Assembly (NCBI GenBank): GCA_938008665.1
Contig: CALLKA010000052.1
Coordinates: 1-46,537, forward strand
Direction of reading: 5' to 3'
Origin: an uncultured Bacteroidota bacterium
GTDB lineage: Bacteria; Bacteroidota; Bacteroidia; Chitinophagales; Chitinophagaceae
DNA: 46,537 nt
Numbering within the stretch: position 1 is the stretch's first letter; each line of letters begins with the position of its first letter. The notes under the pieces are model-generated. The model searched no databases and was not told where the DNA came from. It worked only from the letters and a program-made list of their open reading frames with translations. Positions 45,644-46,537 of the stretch are shown in pieces. Made by a program: the position numbers and the translations under genes.

Positions 45644-46537
45644 ATGAACACAAAAAATACTACCCCAAATTTTAATCTACTCGCCGTTGGCATAGTAGCG
45701 ATTAGTTTTTTTGTAACAAGTTGCACAAGCCTGCAACAAACAACGACAGTTGCTAGCGATGATTTATATTATACTCCAAGCAAACCTGCTGCGCAAGTAG
45801 TAGCGCAAGTTGAGGAGGAAACATATCAAGATTATCAAAATTATCAAGATGATCGTTATTTAAGAATGAAAGTAGCGAATAGAAATCGTTGGTCAAGCAT
45901 CGATGATTTTGGCTATTGGAACAACCCAAGTTTCAGCGTTGGTTTTGGCATGGGATATGGGGGATTTGGCGGATTTGGTTATGGCGGTGGTTGGGATCCA
46001 TTTTGGAACAATCGTTTTGGATGGGCTGGCTATTATGGTGGATTTGGTGGGTTCGGTTACGGCGGATTCGGAGGCTTTGGTTATGACCCTTTTTGGGGTA
46101 GTGGATTCGGAGGCTTTGGAGGTTTTGGATATGACCCATTCTGGGGTGGCGGATTTGGTAGATTTGGTTTCGGTGGATTTGGATATGGTGGATTTGGTTT
46201 CGGTGGCTGGAACCCCTACTATGCTAGTATATGGAATCCTTATGGAAATTACTATGGTGGCATCTACGGAGGCATCTATGGTGGTATACCAGTAAATGTA
46301 AATAATTACGACAAACGAGTTCCAGTGCAACCTAATCGCACCAACTTAAATCCATACATGAAAAATATTGGACAATTTAGAAGATCAAGTGAAGTTAGAG
46401 AAAATGGCAATTTTGCAAATTCAAATAGTAATGGCAATGTAGGTGCTAGATCAAATACACCAGCAGGCTTTAGAAGTATCAATAGCAATTCAGTTTCTAG
46501 TAATAATGTGGGTACTGGCTTTTCAAGATCAAATAGC
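45644..46537 (+). CDS. Gly/Phe/Tyr-rich lipoprotein, 3' end missing
   Basis: A 298-codon frame open to the window end with no stop, so truncated at the 3' side. The N-terminus (MNTKNTT...VAISFFVTSC) has a lipobox VTSC, so it is a predicted lipoprotein. After an acidic Gln/Tyr stretch comes a long low-complexity region (about residues 105-215) built of GGFGGFGY-like units, punctuated by WDPFW/YDPFWG blocks and ending in NPYYASIWNPYGNYYGG. An Asn/Ser-rich tail follows. The function is unknown. It may be a surface, matrix or aggregation-prone protein. Other-frame open reading frames here are shadows of this repeat. Confidence 0.83.
   Translation, partial: MNTKNTTPNFNLLAVGIVAISFFVTSCTSLQQTTTVASDDLYYTPSKPAAQVVAQVEEETYQDYQNYQDDRYLRMKVANRNRWSSIDDFGYWNNPSFSVGFGMGYGGFGGFGYGGGWDPFWNNRFGWAGYYGGFGGFGYGGFGGFGYDPFWGSGFGGFGGFGYDPFWGGGFGRFGFGGFGYGGFGFGGWNPYYASIWNPYGNYYGGIYGGIYGGIPVNVNNYDKRVPVQPNRTNLNPYMKNIGQFRRSSEVRENGNFANSNSNGNVGARSNTPAGFRSINSNSVSSNNVGTGFSRSNS

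Noticed and set aside
45893..46330. Long opposite-strand open frame across the repeat region
   Set aside because: It is an artefact of the Gly/Phe repeat of the plus-strand lipoprotein, has biased Ser/Thr/Lys composition and no family resemblance.

Overview
This window looks like a chromosomal segment from a Bacteroidota bacterium, most likely family Chitinophagaceae. The DNA is AT-rich, start sites rarely have Shine-Dalgarno sequences, and several genes follow the Bacteroidota -7 element TAnnTTTG. The gene content also fits: a type IX secretion plug-like protein (DUF5103), a lipoprotein BamA homologue (TamL type), PorT-type beta-barrels, DUF5683 next to parAB and dapB, fused HisB and HisIE, and a short archaeal/eukaryal-type prolyl-tRNA synthetase. 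The species assignment is inference; no rRNA is present.

Positions 1-16970 (minus strand) form an amino-acid biosynthesis block. In transcription order it reads: his promoter and attenuator, hisG-hisD-hisC, a PQQ-type dehydrogenase and a cytochrome c, hisB, trp promoter and attenuator, trpE-G-D-C-F-B-A, hisH-hisA-hisF-hisIE, and a TlpA-like thioredoxin. All genes for PRPP to histidine and chorismate to tryptophan are present, but the trp operon sits inside the his operon, so hisHAFIE lie downstream of the trp control region. Both control regions look like classical ribosome-mediated attenuators. Short leader peptides (WWW for trp; HTHHH for his) lie just after a Bacteroidota promoter and are followed by a rho-independent terminator whose 5' arm can instead pair with the end of the leader ORF. 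In both, the leader ATG is only a few bases from the -7 box, so these leader mRNAs may be nearly leaderless. This is the most notable part of the window.

Positions 17110-24925 hold a small SET-domain protein (minus), then on the plus strand a MgtE Mg2+ transporter, an MmcQ/YjbR-like protein, a large DUF2231-cytochrome-DUF1549-DUF1553 protein paired with a Tat-exported DUF1501 protein, and an RhlE-type RNA helicase.

Positions 24926-32433 hold a beta-barrel protein and a membrane metallophosphoesterase (minus), then parA-parB-DUF5683-dapB, an Rrf2 regulator, an outer-membrane protein and kdsA (plus), and a small PspC protein (minus).

Positions 32557-46537 hold aconitase, a Gfo/Idh/MocA oxidoreductase with an AlkD-type glycosylase, a transaldolase-like gene, the SRP RNA gene, the T9SS plug-like gene, an FtsX/LolC-type permease, an SpoU methyltransferase divergent from a TamL-type outer-membrane protein, truB, proS, and a glycine/phenylalanine-rich lipoprotein cut by the window end. 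I saw no tRNA, rRNA, CRISPR array, insertion sequence or prophage.
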